Positions 1 to 11,488 of a DNA stretch of 64,000 bases are shown here, piece by piece. The DNA is taken from the NCBI RefSeq assembly GCF_002994745.2, contig NC_037094.1:46947139-47011138 (forward strand). Direction: 5' to 3'. The notes beneath the pieces were generated by a model. It made no database searches and was not told where the DNA came from. It saw nothing but the letters and a program-made list of their open reading frames with translations. Both the position numbers and the translations under genes were made by a program. Source of the stretch: Rosa chinensis (lineage: Eukaryota; Streptophyta; Magnoliopsida; Rosales; Rosaceae). The stretch's first letter is position 1; the number at the start of each line of letters is the position of its first letter.

Positions 1-601
1 CTCTCTGTGTCTTCATTCGTTAAATTTGTTTATCCCTTGAATTTTTTCAGGTTCTTTAAAAAAAACTGAATGTGATTTGGATGAAGTCCAACACTATATC
101 CCATAAATGCAAACAGTGATGCTAGTGTTACAGAATCTGATGTGGTGGCTTACACGGGAATGCCCGTGTTAAATTATTGGAATGAACTGATGGCACTTGG
201 CGTGAAACACATGGCACATTACCTGAGTGGCCTTGTCAATTTGTAAACTAGTTTTTTATTGATTAATTAATTTATTTGTTTTTATTTTTTTTAAGCACTT
301 TCTACCAATAGCATTTTAAATGTAGAATTCTACTGTTGAATACCATCTCTCCCTTTGTTAATATATGTTTCTAGATGATGGCCATGTTTAAATATCCACA
401 CATGCGGACAATGTATGCATAATGCAGTTGGTGCTACTTTTTAGTCAGTATTAACAAAATGATATCCAGATTGGGGACTATCTCCAACAGTAGGAAGCAG
501 GCTGCTTGCTTGGTGATGAATAGATGAACAAAAATTATGTTGCTATTGTACTCCTTTTGGCGTTAGTTAATATTGTTTTAATCTCTACCTTTAATGTGCA
601 G

Positions 602-1224
602 ATGACGGTTCTTCTCCATGCTGTTGTTGGGCTAATGCTGAAAGAGCAGCAACCTTGCTGAGGCTGCATGAAGAATTCCCAGAGTTAGCTTTTGAAAATA
701 GTGGCCGGACCTTAAAGTGGGTCAGAACGGACAATAATTCATGGAGTTCCACTATCTATCATCTCGAGAGAATTTTAAATAATCATCATCGGATTGTAGT
801 GAGGAACTATGGATCAATGTTTGATTCGTCTTATCAAGATCTCGCTGTGTCTGTGAGTTCAGATAATGCCCTCAGCAGCTATGATGAAAACCTTCTAAAG
901 TTTATAGTCTTCAATGCTTGCTTCAGCAAATTTTGGGTTAGTTGGCTTTCAATTTGGAATTGGTTCATAAAATATAGTTGGCTCTCCACTAGACCTTTCC
1001 ATTCATGTCCAAATTATCTGCGAGGTGAGATATTTTTTCATTTGTTGCAGACCATTGGTGCTAGTATGATGGATTTGGATGCTGTCAGGCGATTGAAGAG
1101 AGAGAACCTTGTGGAAATGGAGATGTTTATGCATTCCATGCAACATATATGGGCCGCAGAAGTTCAACACATTAACCATCTGGGTCAGGCCAGGAATGTT
1201 ATTCAAGAACTGATAGACGGGTAA
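602..1224 (+). CDS. CTC1: CTC1-like telomere maintenance protein, C-terminal exons (5' part outside or unresolved)
   Basis: CTC1 is the large subunit of the CST complex that binds single-stranded telomeric DNA in the nucleus. Exon 602-936 follows an AG acceptor and opens with a split Asp codon, then DDGSSPCCCWANAERAATLL, which matches the last OB-fold of plant CTC1 as I recall it. The motif HLERIL and RNYGSMFDSSYQDL follow. A 114-bp intron (937-1050, GTTAGT...TTGCAG) has a length divisible by three and no in-frame stop. The last exon 1051-1224 encodes the Glu/Met-rich tail ending ARNVIQELIDG and stop. Upstream, about 110-240 has coding-like sequence that I could not splice into frame, so the earlier exons are open. 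Family call is from memory of plant homologues; no search was run. Confidence 0.72.
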
Positions 1225-2016
1225 ATGTATTGTATATTTGTATTGATTACTTATCTGCTGTGTGAGATTCTGAACAGTGTGTCTAGTGTTTTCATGAGAT
1301 ATGACGATAGCATATTTTGGTACTAATTGATTGGATTTCTCTGTTGATCAATGAAACCATAGCATCTTATGGCTCATATCTTCGGTTGTTCATCATGCCG
1401 TCATAACGTATTATATATAAGTTCCAATTTGTGCAGAAAAATAGAGTTTCAGTTAGAACATGCATATCCAAATCTACAATGGTATCACGAATACCCAAAA
1501 CAATGTTAAGGTAAGTTGATCTAGATTTGTTCTTGAACTAGTTTGACAACCAAACAAGATGACATGAAGGTGATGAAGCCATCAGTACTAGACTACTAGT
1601 GACTAGTTGTGCCCAAGTTCCATTGATCTTCAGATTCCTGGGAAGTTGAGGGAGAAGAGGAGCAGATTATAATGAATGTGGGTAGTGGGTACAACAAATG
1701 GAGAGAAGTTGGGCTTTAATCCGGAATGATCAAAGATTTGGTTTTGTAATTAAAGACTGAATATGGTTAGAAAGAGGAACAGGAAGATGGAAACAAGAAC
1801 AAAAACAGGGTATTTTCGAAATTTGAAATAACAAAAAGATCAACTTAATAAAGTATAAGACGAAGGGATTAATTGTGGTTTGTCAAAAAGTGGTGTGAAT
1901 ATCAATTTGAATACACAAGGTAGTTTCACCCAAAAAACAAAAAAATTACATACAGAAGTGAGTTAGAGCTTTTATTACAAACAGTTTTTGGCTTATCAAC
2001 TCATTCAACACTTGGA
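1225..2016. other. Region without a recognised gene
   Basis: This is AT-rich sequence downstream of the CTC1-like stop, presumably its 3' UTR and intergenic DNA. I see no open frame of note, no terminal repeats and no RNA gene. Confidence 0.5.
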
Positions 2017-3180
2017 TTCCTTACGTTTTAAATTTTTTTTTTTTGAACGAAAATAGGTAAGCCATTTCATTAAATTTAGCAAGCAGTACAAGAACGAAAC
2101 ACCCTAATGGGGTCGACAAAAAGCAATCGTTCTTTAGAACCTCAACAAAACCCTATTCTAAACAAATAGCATCCCAGAAAGTCCATAGTACACACACCTT
2201 TTAGGAAGTACATGCACCATTATTCTAACAAAAACCAGAAACCTCGAAGCAGACATAAAAGGTAACAACTAAGGCACTGATTTTTACGACCTAAGAACAA
2301 AGATTAAACTAAAATAGGTCCATCCTCAATTTGTATAAAAAGAGGAAGGCCCAAAATTAAAATAAAAAATAAAACCCTAGAGCCCATATGGACCCAAATC
2401 ATCCCAATCCAGACTAAGTCCAATACTTGAGCCCAACAGCCCAAATTTTCTAAAACCCTAGCAAACAGCTGCTCCTCAACATAGCCGCTACCAAGTTGCA
2501 TGTCGCCGTCGCCGGAAAAGACGCCGCCGCCCCTACTGACCTCCTTCAGGCCATCACCAGCATAGCCTAAATAGCCACCACGTTGAGCATCCCCAGCCCA
2601 GAGAGCCCAAATAGGAACATCGTCGCCCTGGAAACCTCCAACCCCATAGTCGACAAGCAAGTAGAAACACCCAGCACGTGGCTGCACGAGATCGAAAATC
2701 AAACACCGCACCGCCACAGCCACTGAAGCTCCACTACCGTCAAAGGGTCAGAAGCATAGCCCCTGTGCAGCACCATCGACGCCACCAACAGAAGAATTAA
2801 AAAGGGGAGGCCGGCAACGCCACCCCACCTGCACTACAGTTCTCTAATCCGACAATAGCCAAGTCTGATCTAGCTTCCACCACCGAGAAACATGAACCAT
2901 ACATGGCACCAACCCACCGCTCCCCTCCCTCATAATCACCACCGGGATCAATCTTCCAAAGAACTTGTTTGGATCCAAACCCACAACTTCCGCACCGCAG
3001 CCATTGCTGAACGCAAAACACACACAAAGGATTAGCAGACGAAAGCCTGTCATGGTCTCTATTGACAAAACGGATAAGGTACTAGAGATTCACACCGCAA
3101 AGGAGAGCCTCTCTCAAACCCTAGCAGAGTGCTAGGTCACTTCTTTTTTTGGACTACAATACTTTTCCTTATGTTTTAAA
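2017..3180 (-). mobile_element. Poly(A) retroposon of about 1.13 kb with 16-bp target-site duplication
   Basis: The element body is 2033-3164 on the minus strand. It ends in a poly(A) tail (a T run at 2033-2044 on the plus strand) preceded by the plant LINE-type tail, which reads aatgaaatggc...cctattttcgttc. The flanks TTCCTTACGTTTTAAA (2017-2032) and TTCCTTATGTTTTAAA (3165-3180) form a 16-bp target duplication with one mismatch, the mark of LINE-driven insertion. Inside, the minus strand holds GC-rich frames (2304-2723 and 2797-3068) with no reverse transcriptase or endonuclease motif. It is therefore a non-autonomous retroposon or a LINE derivative that kept both ends. The internal frames may be captured or decayed sequence; I do not recognise them. 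Confidence 0.75.
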
Positions 3181-3187
3181 ATCAATC

Positions 3188-3840
3188 ACTGACTGTAAAA
3201 GTAAAATGACAATTGGAATGGTCTACTCATTTCATTTCATAGCATCTTTATATAGGGAGAGAATTACAACGGAAATATCAATTACAATGATGACATTAAT
3301 TACTGATTGGTCCTTGATCCATGCTGATTGATGGTGATTGCTAATTACTTGATTCCCTCTCCGTCAATCACTTTGACGAAGGCACATAATGTGTTTTTCC
3401 TTTAACACTCCCCCTTGTGCGAAGTCAAAGATAAAATGGTGCATGAGTTGTTGTCTCACTAAAAACCTTGCATAGTAACAATAAAAACTCTGTGGGATAA
3501 AAAAATACACCTTGGTCGAAGGACATGTGTGTGTTAGACTCCCCCTAACGCACCTTTTACATTTGAGTATGACATGTGTGTGTTAGACTCCCCTAACGTC
3601 TACACCTCCCCCTGATACTTACATTAATCAGGGGAGCTTGGAAAGTCTTCGCATTCCTATGCTTTTCACATGTTTCCCAAATATGGCATTGGGCAATAAT
3701 TTGGTGAACAAATCTGCCACATTCTCCTTAGACCTTACTTGATTCACTTGAATCTTGAGGAGAGCCTGTTGTTGCTGATTGTAGAACAACTTTGACGATA
3801 TGTGTTTTGTGTTATCACCCTTATGAATGAAATCCAATCA
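3188..3840 (-). mobile_element. Ty1-copia 3' remnant: RNase H tail plus 3' LTR
   Basis: On the minus strand, 3837-3628 encodes the end of a copia polyprotein: KGDNTKHISSKLFY, then VRSKENVADLFTKLLP and GMRRL, the usual C-terminus of copia RNase H. A polypurine tract (CAAGGGGGAG, plus-strand ctccccctt near 3410-3419) follows, and then an LTR starting TGTTAAAGG at 3407 and running to lower coordinates to about 3188. The LTR's outer end is uncertain. The gag, protease, integrase and most of RT are absent, so this is a dead fragment. It is joined directly to another LTR at 3841. Confidence 0.75.
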
Positions 3841-5496
3841 AAAGTTAAAATATATACAAGTAAACACAAATAGGGGGTTTTAGAATTATAAAATCAAAAG
3901 TTAAAATAAATAAAATAAAGAAAATGTAAAAACATATATACAAGGGTGGAACGCAAGAAACAAAGATCAAAACCACATCCATATGAATGAAATCCAATCA
4001 CAAATCCTATAGTTGATTTTTTATGTCATGAGAAAGAAGTTGACCATGTGAAACGTTAGAAAGCAAAGGATTTCCCATTTTTTACTTTCCTTGAATATTT
4101 AATCTAAGTGAAAGCACCTAAATTAAACCTATTGAACATGCAATCATAGTCTAGAAAGCTAGCTAATCAAGAACAAATTCAATGCATGAAGAACAAAGAA
4201 AGGACGTCAACCAAAGTGCACAACCTAGTTATGAATAAGTTCACCTATTTGCAATCCTCCTTAATTGATTTCGACTTTTGTCCAAAGCCTTTACTACTTA
4301 AATCTAGCTCCAATTACATGCATATATCCTAAGTTGGCCACCAAAGAACACATACATATAAAAGTTTTCTATAAAACAAAATCAATTAAGCAATCTCACA
4401 TAAGCAACATATAAATCAACATATAGAAATCACAAATTTATTTCAAAACATATAAACGGGCTCTAAACTTTGCCCTTAACGTCATGTTAATTAGAATTCA
4501 TAACTCTACGAATCAAACAAAGGAAATAAAAGAAAAAGGATGAAATACACCGTGGAAGATGAATGACAAAGCCTTGAGACGAAGAACTCGAATATCCTTG
4601 AAAGCAAGCAATCTTCTAGGAACGACCAAGGGTGGATGGTGGCTAGAATCTTGATGTATTGCATGACTTCTTCTCCTCCTTGGTTGAGACACAGAGCTTC
4701 TGAAGACTAGAGAATGGAGAGAGTTTTTCTGATGTTTATTTTCTGAGGGGAGAGGTGGTGTGGTTTGGTTTTTTGGTGTCGTCTAGAGAGGAGGCTATAT
4801 ATAGGGGAAGGCAAGGCTTCATGAATTTAATTTTCAAATAATTTTCTGGTTGCACCACACAGCTTTGACCAATCACGTATCGCCACGTCAGCTCTGTTGT
4901 GTCATCCAACCAATCAAAAAGCTCCAAAATCAATCCCTAATATATTGTTGCCAAATTTCCCATGATTTAATATGATTTTATTCACAATTTTCGGCCAAAT
5001 ATCTAGGCATGAACCTAGACAATGTATCCGGACTCATTTTGGACCTTTTCTCCCTTAAATCTTTCTATGGCTTTATCCTTAACATCCTCCCCTTGATTTT
5101 CTCTTGATTTTCACATTAAAATTGCAGATTTTATTCTCTAATTTCAACCAACATATCTTGAGGGAATTAAGGAACGAATCTAGACTTGTTTTGAGCCTTT
5201 TCTTGTTGCACAATCCCTTGAAACTATCCCAAGATTTTCTCAACGTAATCTCCCATAATATCTCCCATGTCATCTTCAAGCCATGTGTTCTCCTATTGCC
5301 TTCAGGTTTCCTAGCCTAATCAGGATTCCTATTCGAACCAGGAAAACTCTATTTCTTCATTTCAGCTCATTTCCTTGTCATTTATTCCAATGTACCTAGA
5401 AAATAAAAATTACATTAAAATTTATTTATTTAAGGAAATAACTAAGTAAAATATGAGGAAATAACAATTAAAACGTGCATTAAAATGCTCCTATCA
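3841..5496 (-). mobile_element. Gypsy-type solo LTR or LTR fragment (family TGATAGGAGC)
   Basis: The minus-strand start TGATAGGAGCATTTTAATGC lies at 5496. The body is about 1.65 kb and non-coding, with a layout like the LTR at 9586-11488: shared words such as acctaa-ttaaacc and gaacatgcaatcatag, a TATA-like region near 4795-4803 and a downstream leader-like part. No internal retrotransposon genes adjoin it. The left end is not clean: the word at 3823-3840 recurs at 3983-4000, and no target duplication matches CCACG at 5497-5501. The short inverted relative at 5852 belongs to the same family. Confidence 0.55.
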
Positions 5497-5851
5497 CCAC
5501 GCAACAAATCTATACACTGCACAGGCCAGCAACCAACCGGTGAAAGATGACAAGACATCATCAAAACCACAATAAGGGGGAAAATGGTCAAATCACTTGA
5601 CGGGTTACTGCTCACCATCTCTTGTGCTTTGGAATAGAGAATTTGGGGTATTTGGTTTTCCATTCATTTTTTTCTTCTTCCGTTTCTTCTGATTTCTTAT
5701 CCATTAATTTTTTGGTTTTGATTGCAGTGGTTTGATGACAGTTCTGCATCTACCTGGAAAGAGTACTCCTGTCGTCTTTGAGTTTTGGATAATAAGATTT
5801 TGAATAGAGACAAGCAGAGAGGATGTTTAGTTAAATAGTTTTTGGGGTAAT
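5497..5851. other. Spacer between inverted LTR pieces, possible old exon
   Basis: This 355-bp segment is bounded by two LTR starts facing each other. It contains ...tttggttttgattgcag followed by a short frame reading WFDDSSASTWKEYSC and then a stop near 5780, which could be a host exon stranded between insertions. The match is to no family I know, and the signal is weak. Confidence 0.25.
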
Positions 5852-5975
5852 TGATAGGAGCATTTTAATGCGACGTTTTAACTATTATTTCCTCATATTT
5901 ACTTAGTTATTTCCTTAAATAAATCCTTTTAGTTTAGGAAAGTTTCTATTTCCTATTCCAAAGCGCCAATTCAAA
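5852..5975 (+). mobile_element. Truncated LTR, same family as 3841-5496 but inverted
   Basis: TGATAGGAGCATTTTAATGC starts at 5852 and about 80 bp follow the reverse complement of 5430-5496 closely. Sequence similarity is lost after about 5975. It is a fragment with no coding content. Confidence 0.6.
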
Positions 5976-7284
5976 TAGGTACAATAATTTTTTTGCTCTT
6001 TTGTTATTTAATTAATCTAACTTGGAAACTTGGAATATGTACAGAGCACTCAAAAATGGTGGAGGCTTTGATTTTGCTATTGTGTTGCGTATTGACTATT
6101 GATTTGTTGTTACTTTGTTGCTAGTTTAACTTACACATATTTCATATTCTCAGATGGGAAGTGTATGAAGCCTGGCCAGTAATTTTTGCAAATTGAAGAA
6201 GAGTCATGTGCTATTCTAGTCTATGCTACTGACTTGATTAGACGTTGCTCGTGAATCGTGATCCTACTGCTGCTAAGGTGTTCTACTAGTCGTTGAGATG
6301 CTTCTATTGCGGGCCTGCTTCTACATTTTGATTTCATATTATTTTAGTATTCACAACTCTAGGCTAGTATTAATGGCTAAGCGGAGAATCATTTAGAAAC
6401 TATTTTGGATTTTGTTCCTTGAATATTAGTTTTGGATTTTGATTATTAAATTTTTATTATTGAGATTGAGTTTTAGTATTTTACTATTAATTTTTCGTAA
6501 ACAAAACGTTAATACTATATAGGTTAAAATCGCCTTACCGACCGAACCAAACCATCTTTAAATGGATTGGATTGGATCGGATTAAGCTTATTTTTTCCAA
6601 TGACCAGTTGTCTAAAATGTCTAAACCGCTTACTTTGACATAGAGACAGTTTGGAGTCAAAACCGATCCAATCCAATCCGCGTGCAGCCCTAGTAGGCAT
6701 ATACTACATATTGAAGGTTTATTAATCTGACTTGGGTGTAAATACTCACCAAATGTACGTATGGGTTTTTTCTAATAGAAGGTTGAATATTTGGGTTTAT
6801 ATCTAATTTTTTCCAGAAATTAACTACCATGAACCCATAAACTGAAGAACCAACAAAAGACCGAAACATAACTAGAGTAGTAAAGGAAAACTTGGTTAAA
6901 GATTCAGGTCGTTTGGTGAGTACGTAAGCTAATTTCAGAGAAGGTGATGTGTTTGGAGGAGGTTTTAGGGCTGTCGAAATTATTGAGGGATATAGTGGCA
7001 TGGATGTCGGAAAAAGGCTTTTTCAAGACTCCAATACCTGAATGACGGCACCGGTCAACTTCTACAAATTTTTCTATCTCGTTACTTCTCTATCAACATA
7101 ATCATCAAAGAAGAAAAGACGACAACACTGCAAAACATGACATAATCAAATGATCTTAGATTCTTGGTTTATTGAAAATAAGACAACAAGCATTTGCTAC
7201 TATTTCTTGACAACTTTTGCTCAACATGTACGAACAACTCTTTGTGTTATTGTGATTTGTTAGTAAATGATTACCGATCAATTC

Positions 7285-7288
<4 letters not shown>

Positions 7289-7318
<30 letters not shown>
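7289..7318. repeat. (TA)n microsatellite
   Basis: An uninterrupted TA dinucleotide run of about 15 units. Confidence 0.95.
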
Positions 7319-7321
<3 letters not shown>

Positions 7322-7684
7322 GTTCTAGAGAGGACCTCCTTATTTTATGAATTTGAAGATTTTCATTGTTTTACATTAGTATACGACTTAATTTAATTAT
7401 TTCAACCATTGCTCCTTTACATTCCTATGCAAAAATGATTTATACAAAAAGTCAACCAAATCCATAATCATTTGGTCATTCAAAATTGTGTAAACAAATG
7501 TAATCCGTTGGATAAAATTAAAACGAACATTAATTATACTAATCAAATGGTTAAATGTCTTCTAATTTGGCTAATTTTTTGTATTATTCATATGTGTGTA
7601 TGTAACTAGAGAATAAGTGGTTTAGATTATTAAAATACATACTAAAAATAAAATCATCCTCACTTTTTAAGTTTAGGGAGATCC

Positions 7685-7686
<2 letters not shown>

Positions 7687-7716
<30 letters not shown>
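7687..7716. repeat. (CA)n microsatellite next to a MITE
   Basis: This CA dinucleotide run abuts the left end of the palindromic element. A second CA run lies just right of the element (about 8116-8131), followed by GT repeats. Confidence 0.9.
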
Positions 7717-7717
<1 letters not shown>

Positions 7718-7718
<1 letters not shown>

Positions 7719-8111
7719 TCCTATCCAGAGCGAGGCCTCCCTCTGAAATTAAAGTGCGAGGTTGGAGTTTATGGTCACTTTTCGGTCGCATATCCACATC
7801 TCGACCGTTCAGTTTTTAGGTATTAATGTATAGATCATCTCTGCAAAATTTCAGCCAAATTGATAGTCGTTAAGGCATTGATAACTGCCTTAAAGCTAGT
7901 ACGGTTCAGGTTTGACAAATTCAGTTCGTCCATTGGTTTAAGCGAGTTAGATACCTTAACGACTATCAATTTGACTGAAATTTTGCAGAGACTATCTATA
8001 TATTAGTACTTAAAAACTGAACAGTCGAGATGTGGATATGCGACCGAAAAGTGACCATAAACTCCAACCTCGCACTTTAATTTCAGAGCGAGGCCTCGCT
8101 CTGGATAGGAT
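7718..8111. mobile_element. Palindromic (foldback) MITE, 394 bp
   Basis: The left arm (7718 to about 7878) and right arm (about 7953-8111) are near-perfect reverse complements: ATCCTATCCAGAGCGAGGCC at the left end answers GGCCTCGCTCTGGATAGGAT at the right. Arms of about 160 bp surround a loop of about 75 bp. There is no coding frame. It sits inside CA-repeat DNA, so the target duplication cannot be read with certainty. Non-autonomous DNA transposons of this form rely on a transposase elsewhere; the superfamily is not clear from the ends. Confidence 0.8.
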
Positions 8112-8287
8112 CTGATACACACACACACACAATGTTTGTGTGTGTGTGTGTAGTGACAAGTGTAGATTGATCTTTTCAACTTAAACTTGTCGACACGGAG
8201 TTTGATAAATAGTTGAGAGAAATGAAGCTCCAAATGGTAGACTACAATGTAGGTCAAGACCTATATATAAGGAAGCAACAGCATGGG

Positions 8288-8397
8288 TCTGGACCATACA
8301 AATTGGCTAGTGTAATTAGTACTTCTTGAGCGTTGGTTAGAGTCTGGACCATACAAATTGGCTAGTGTAATTAGTACTTCTTGAGCGTTGGTTAGAG
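8288..8397. repeat. Exact 55-bp tandem duplication
   Basis: The 55 bp at 8288-8342 is repeated exactly at 8343-8397. Both copies begin tctggaccatacaaattggc and end gttggttagag. It lies upstream of the GC-rich gene start at 8985. Confidence 0.95.
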
Positions 8398-8984
8398 AGT
8401 ATTATGTCATGCTCTACATATTGTTTTGCGATCGGTACTCAAAACCCAACGACCAATTAAATCCCAAGCGACACAAGAGAAAGGCCCAAGGTCCAACTTG
8501 GAGCCCAATATGCATTGGGAGAAGAAAATATAGAAGTAATAGACCGAGGAGGAGTATGTATTGGAGCCCAGTATGTGGGAAGTAAAAGACGACTGGGGAA
8601 AAAAAAAATGGTCTACACCACTACTCGAACGTGGGTGGGAAATGTAGGATATGAAACGCAAGACCAACGCTGCATGACTTGGGGCTGAGATGATTAACAA
8701 ATGTACCCTATATGTAAGTAAAAACGAGGGTCGGGCCAAACGACGACGAATAATCCACCCCGTTACAATTGGCAAATGGTAGTGCGCCAGCTCAGTAGCC
8801 CCAAGTTTGTTACAACGGATTTTTGGCAGGAAATCACTCTTTAATAGTCGGTTCTTCTGCTTCGTAAACCCGTCTCCCCCTAAAGCCACTCACAATTCTT
8901 CTGCTTCGTAAACCCGTTTCCTCCTCAAGAAATTTCCGACTTCTTCTTCTTCAATAAGCTCTCTCTCTCTCTGGTGCGATCGCG

Positions 8985-9486
8985 ATGAACCATCCGAACG
9001 GAAATCAAGCCGGAGCCGGACATTACTTCTTGGCAACGTCCGCCGGCGAAGTGGAGGTAAATGCCGGCAATGTGGATTTTTATGGTTAATTACGCATCAA
9101 GATCGTTCTTTCAGATTTTCTTACCTTGTTTCCGTGTTTTTACGCAGGCCCAGGCCCAGGCCCAGGCCAGAGCTTAGGCCCATGCGGTGGCCCAAGCCCG
9201 AGCCCGAGCCCACCCTCGGTATAGAGCTGTGAAGGCGGCTCGCGATTTCATTCTTCACCACCTCAACAACGAGCAGACGCTTCGTCACTGCTAGAGGAAG
9301 TTGGAACCATTCTATTCCCCTGAACACGCTTTCGCTATCCACGGCAAACTCTAGGCCGCCGCAAACCTTATTATCAGGCGTACCGGCTTTTACAACATCA
9401 GGGATATGCGGAAATCGGAGATCGAGGCGGCTGACTTGTTGGAGACCGTGGTGGCGGAGCTTCTCCGCCTTCCCGGCGGAGCCTAA
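8985..9486 (+). pseudogene. Unrecognised GC-rich two-exon gene with three in-frame TAG codons
   Basis: The ATG at 8985 follows a pyrimidine-rich leader (tcttcttcttc, ctctctctctctct). Exon 1 (8985-9056) reads MNHPNGNQAGAGHYFLATSA and GEVE, then a GT donor. After TTTTTACGCAG, exon 2 (9148-9486) opens with AQAQAQARA and continues to VRYRAVKAARDFI-type and FYSPEHAFAIHGKL-like sequence, ending LLRLPGGA and TAA. TAG codons interrupt it at 9175, 9292 and 9352, each where CAG (Gln) would fit. I do not recognise the family. The frame is otherwise open for 112 codons with strong coding character, so it is most likely a recently silenced gene. The alternative is chance GC-rich sequence. Confidence 0.45.
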
Positions 9487-9585
9487 ATCGTGCCCAGATC
9501 CTTAATTTATAGGGCCCACGCCCGATCGTTTACGACGCGCCGCGGGTCCGTGTCGCTAAGTTATATTCGTGGTTCTTCGCGGCGG

Positions 9586-11488
9586 TGATGAGCTCAAAAT
9601 GAGTTCTCAAAATTAACCCTGTTGTCAATTGTTAGTATATATCAAATATGGATCGTTCTATCCGGGGATTGAGGGTGCTTCTGTCATTTAAACATCAAAG
9701 AAATAATATTAACATATTTACACAATATTTACGAAAATATACAAGGGATAAGGGGGTTTCGAAATTTGTTTTGTTTTCTAAACTAATTATCTAACTAACT
9801 AATTACAATGACCAATCAACCAAGAATCAAGATAAGATGGACGGATGAGAATGTATGATGTAATTAACAACCTTTAACACGAATCCAAGGACACAAATCA
9901 TAACTTTCGAATCAAACACATACTTGAACAAGATCAATCAAGAACAAACCATGAACGCATGCATAAGTCCTTTTTACTTTCCTTAGTTAATTAACTAGAT
10001 GAACGCACCATAGTTAACCCTTTTAAACATGTTATGATAATGAGTGACCAATCCAATAACAAACACATTCAACGCATTGAACACTTAGAAAGTTTGATTG
10101 ATTTAAGAAAAACACACAAGTTAGAACGCTAATCGAGCATGCAATTCTCTTTGTTGATTTACCTAAGTAATTATAGGTTTTCCACTTTAATTAACAAGAC
10201 CTAGGACGCTAGCATCTCATTATGAATTCAATCATGCAACTCGAACCCTAAGTTGGTCAACAAAGAAATCGAAACATGAAAGATGGGATTGAAGAACAAA
10301 ACCAACAAACATTCAAGAACATATAAAGACTTCGAAAACTATAAATCTGAAAATCCTAAAACTAAATCATGCTTCAAGGTTATTGGAAATTAATCATCAA
10401 AATATATACTTTAATCTAACATGAAATCGCATCATCCAAGAAAACCAAAAAGTTAGAACGCTACACAATTTGATTTTAAAGTTACTAGAAAGCAAAACCG
10501 AAAACAAAGTTCTAAGGTTCATGGTTACACTTTTAAAGGAGCTTCAAGAACGCAAGAAGATCTTCAAAGGTGGTGGATGGCAAGGATGATCACAGCAAGG
10601 ATGGAGGACGGAGGGAGAACTTGCTTCACGGCTTCAAAACCTTGAACACTTGGAGAGGCCGAAACTTTGAGAGAGTAAAGGGAGGTATTGCGATTTTGAT
10701 TCAGGGTTTTCATGATGATCTTCACGGCATTATATCCTCTCCTTTATATAGTGCACGGCCTAGGGCTTCTCTTTGGCCAAATTCTCCATGTATCTAGTCT
10801 CTATTTCAACTTCCTTGCATGTAGAATCATAATTCAATTCTTCTTCCTCTATTTTCTCTCCAAGAATTCCAAAGTAATCCGAAATATTCCCTAATTGGAC
10901 TCTTGCCAAAATCTTCATGAATCTTCTATTAATTTTCGGAAAAAACCAATAATAATTGATTTAGGGTTCTCCCAAAACGTCAAGAAGGATCTAGAAACAC
11001 ATGTGCAAGTCACATGCTTCAATCTTTGGGCCAGGCTTCTCAATTGGACAATTTCAAAGCCCATTCCTTTGTTGCCGAAATTCCTTGTGCATTCTAGAAC
11101 ATTCTTGAACTATCTTGAGTCATCTTGAAGCCACAGCATCTCCTAGCACCACCAGGACTCCTAGTGTCATCAGGTTTCCTAGTCCAACTAGGACTCTGTC
11201 ATTTCTCATTTCCGAACACCATTCTTCCGAGCTCACTCCTAGTTGCGTTAAGATTCCTACTTCAATTAGGATTTCCTGTTTTGGATTAGGAAAGTTTCCA
11301 TTTCTCCATCTCTTTCCCATTTCTGCGCTTCATTTCCTCCTTGCCTTCATTTCTTTCATTTCCAGCTCTTCTTAGCTCATTTCTACCTAAATACAACAAA
11401 GTAAGTTAGAAATGATATTGTTAAGAGAATAATTAAGTAAAATGTAGGGAAAATGATACTAAAATCATAGAAAACATTACTCCGATCA
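9586..11488 (-). mobile_element. Solo LTR, 1.9 kb, with 5-bp target duplication GGCGG
   Basis: The plus-strand ends TGATGAGCTC (9586) and TCCGATCA (11488) are flanked by GGCGG on both sides (9581-9585 and 11489-11493). Orientation follows the relative at 3841-5496, read on the minus strand from TGATCGGAGTAATG. No gag, protease, RT or primer site adjoins, so internal DNA was lost by LTR-LTR recombination. Removing it and one GGCGG joins an open GC-rich frame (VRVAKLYSWFF...AAAAAQAGDVAPPP) across the site, suggesting it struck an exon. The frames it contains (10570-11375) are incidental. Confidence 0.8.

Larger units (their letters stand above)
5976..7717. other. AT-rich region without a recognised gene
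   Basis: No gene was supported here. A short inverted repeat of GGATTGGATTGGATCGG type (near 6563-6580 and 6662-6678) and a (TA)n run at 7289-7318 are present. The minus frame at 6690-7001 has no family I recognise and looks incidental. Confidence 0.45.

Noticed and set aside
6538..6690. GGATTGGATTGG inverted words as a MITE
   Set aside because: The matched words are only about 17 bp and no terminal repeat or target duplication could be placed.
6690..7001. 103-codon minus frame
   Set aside because: Low-information, in AT-rich DNA, with no motif or splice support.
8407..8889. 160-codon frame on the minus strand
   Set aside because: No family motif. It spans a repeat-rich upstream region and lies antisense to the leader of the gene at 8985.
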